Source of the DNA: Spirochaetaceae bacterium
GTDB taxonomy: Bacteria; Spirochaetota; Spirochaetia; DSM-27196; PXBQ01
Reading direction: 5' to 3'
NCBI GenBank assembly: GCA_003566875.1
Contig: PXBQ01000060.1
Coordinates: 1-6,656 of the forward strand
DNA: 6,656 bases
The notes beneath the pieces are model-generated. The model made no database searches. It saw only the letters and a program-made list of their open reading frames with translations, and was not told the origin of the DNA. This document shows, piece after piece, positions 6,069 to 6,656 of this stretch (position 1 is the first letter of the stretch; every line of letters begins with the position of its first letter). A program made the translations under genes and the position numbers.

Positions 6069-6656
6069 TCATACTCTTTCGATTCGGACGTCAACCGTAG
6101 CCCTCCACGATGCGCCGGGCTCGATCGCGAGCGACCACCGCGGCAAAAGACAAGACGACTGATACTCGGTTCCGAGCCCGTCCGACGTACGATACACCGT
6201 TTCGACCGGAAGACTCCAGAGCTCGGCCGGCACCGAGAATTTCAGAGCTATCGTCGTTTTGGTATTCAGGTCGAGAAAGCGTACTGCGTCAACATCGGAC
6301 TCGCTGGTGCGCGTCGGGCCGATCTCGGTCTCGGCCTCCCCTTTTGCGACGTACAGCCTCAAGACATCGACTTCACGCGATACAGCGCTCAGGTTGATCT
6401 CGGATCCAAAAACGGCAAAAAGCGCGTTTTCCGAACGATTCGTTATCGTGTACGCGACCGAAAGCCCGCCCTTTTTGAACGAGTACTTCTTGGCAATCTC
6501 TACCGGGTCCCGACGCGAATCGTGTTCGACAAACGAACTCGCCGTGAGCGCCACTTCGCGGTTCTCGCGCTTGTAATCGGTGACGGTGTACCGCGTATCG
6601 AGAAAACCACCCGCTTCGCGATACTTCATCACGTCGAAATCGGCGATCGTCGCGTC
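6069..6656 (-). CDS. GH57-like 4-alpha-glucanotransferase, C-terminal part (5' end missing)
   Basis: 195 residues of an open frame that enters from the right edge (first visible residues DATIADFDVMKYREAGGFLD) and ends with TGA at 6069-6071. No catalytic residues are in view; they would lie upstream. What is visible fits the beta-rich C-terminal region (DUF1926-like) of GH57 4-alpha-glucanotransferases and related amylases: YREAGGFLDTRY near the start, then KKYSFKKGGLSVAYTITNRS, FAVFGSEINLSA, and a closing strand WSLAIEPGASWRATVDV. Such enzymes transfer or cleave alpha-1,4-glucan chains in glycogen or maltodextrin metabolism, usually in the cytoplasm. The assignment rests on pattern recognition of the C-terminal domain alone. 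The 98-residue gene follows 31 bases downstream on the same strand. Confidence 0.72.
   Translation of the reverse strand, partial: DATIADFDVMKYREAGGFLDTRYTVTDYKRENREVALTASSFVEHDSRRDPVEIAKKYSFKKGGLSVAYTITNRSENALFAVFGSEINLSAVSREVDVLRLYVAKGEAETEIGPTRTSESDVDAVRFLDLNTKTTIALKFSVPAELWSLPVETVYRTSDGLGTEYQSSCLLPRWSLAIEPGASWRATVDVRIERV

Noticed and set aside
6038..6094. Longer N-terminus for the 98-residue protein
   Set aside because: It would overlap the upstream gene and lacks the GGAGGA site that precedes the ATG at 6037.

Overview
The window is gene-dense bacterial DNA with fairly high GC (about 55-60 % by eye, not counted). Eight protein genes are supported, six complete and two cut by the window edges. 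No tRNA, rRNA, mobile element or CRISPR array is visible. The mix of a short FtsY without an acidic N-terminal extension, a PEGA-domain envelope protein, a fibronectin-like exported protein and a GH57-type glucanotransferase tail suggests a free-living spirochaete (Spirochaeta/Treponema relatives). That placement is inference only; no marker here proves it.

Positions 1-4416, minus strand, look like one operon read right to left: prfB (release factor 2, with the classical programmed +1 frameshift), a stand-alone CheY-type receiver, an exported protein with two PEGA-like domains, ftsY (SRP receptor), and an exported protein with YD/ADG-type repeats that runs off the left edge. Gene junctions are extremely tight (2-nt gap, 8-nt overlap, 15-nt gap, 1-nt overlap), so translational coupling is likely. 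A good sigma70-type promoter (TTGGAA, 17 nt, TATACT) lies just upstream of prfB.

Positions 4417-4515 form a divergent intergenic region. The prfB -10 element lies inside an 8-bp perfect palindrome, so the same hexamer also reads in the opposite direction. Positions 4516-5733, plus strand, encode an exported protein with two fibronectin-III-like segments and a helical C-terminal end.

Positions 5741-6656, minus strand, hold the end of a second operon, convergent with the previous gene: the C-terminal part of a GH57-like 4-alpha-glucanotransferase (DUF1926-like region) followed by a 98-residue protein I do not recognise.

Taken together, the left operon joins translation termination, co-translational membrane targeting, a phospho-receiver and two exported proteins. 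The most interesting questions are why a CheY-like receiver and a PEGA protein sit between prfB and ftsY, and what the two unrecognised exported proteins do. No clearly new system such as a defence cassette is visible.
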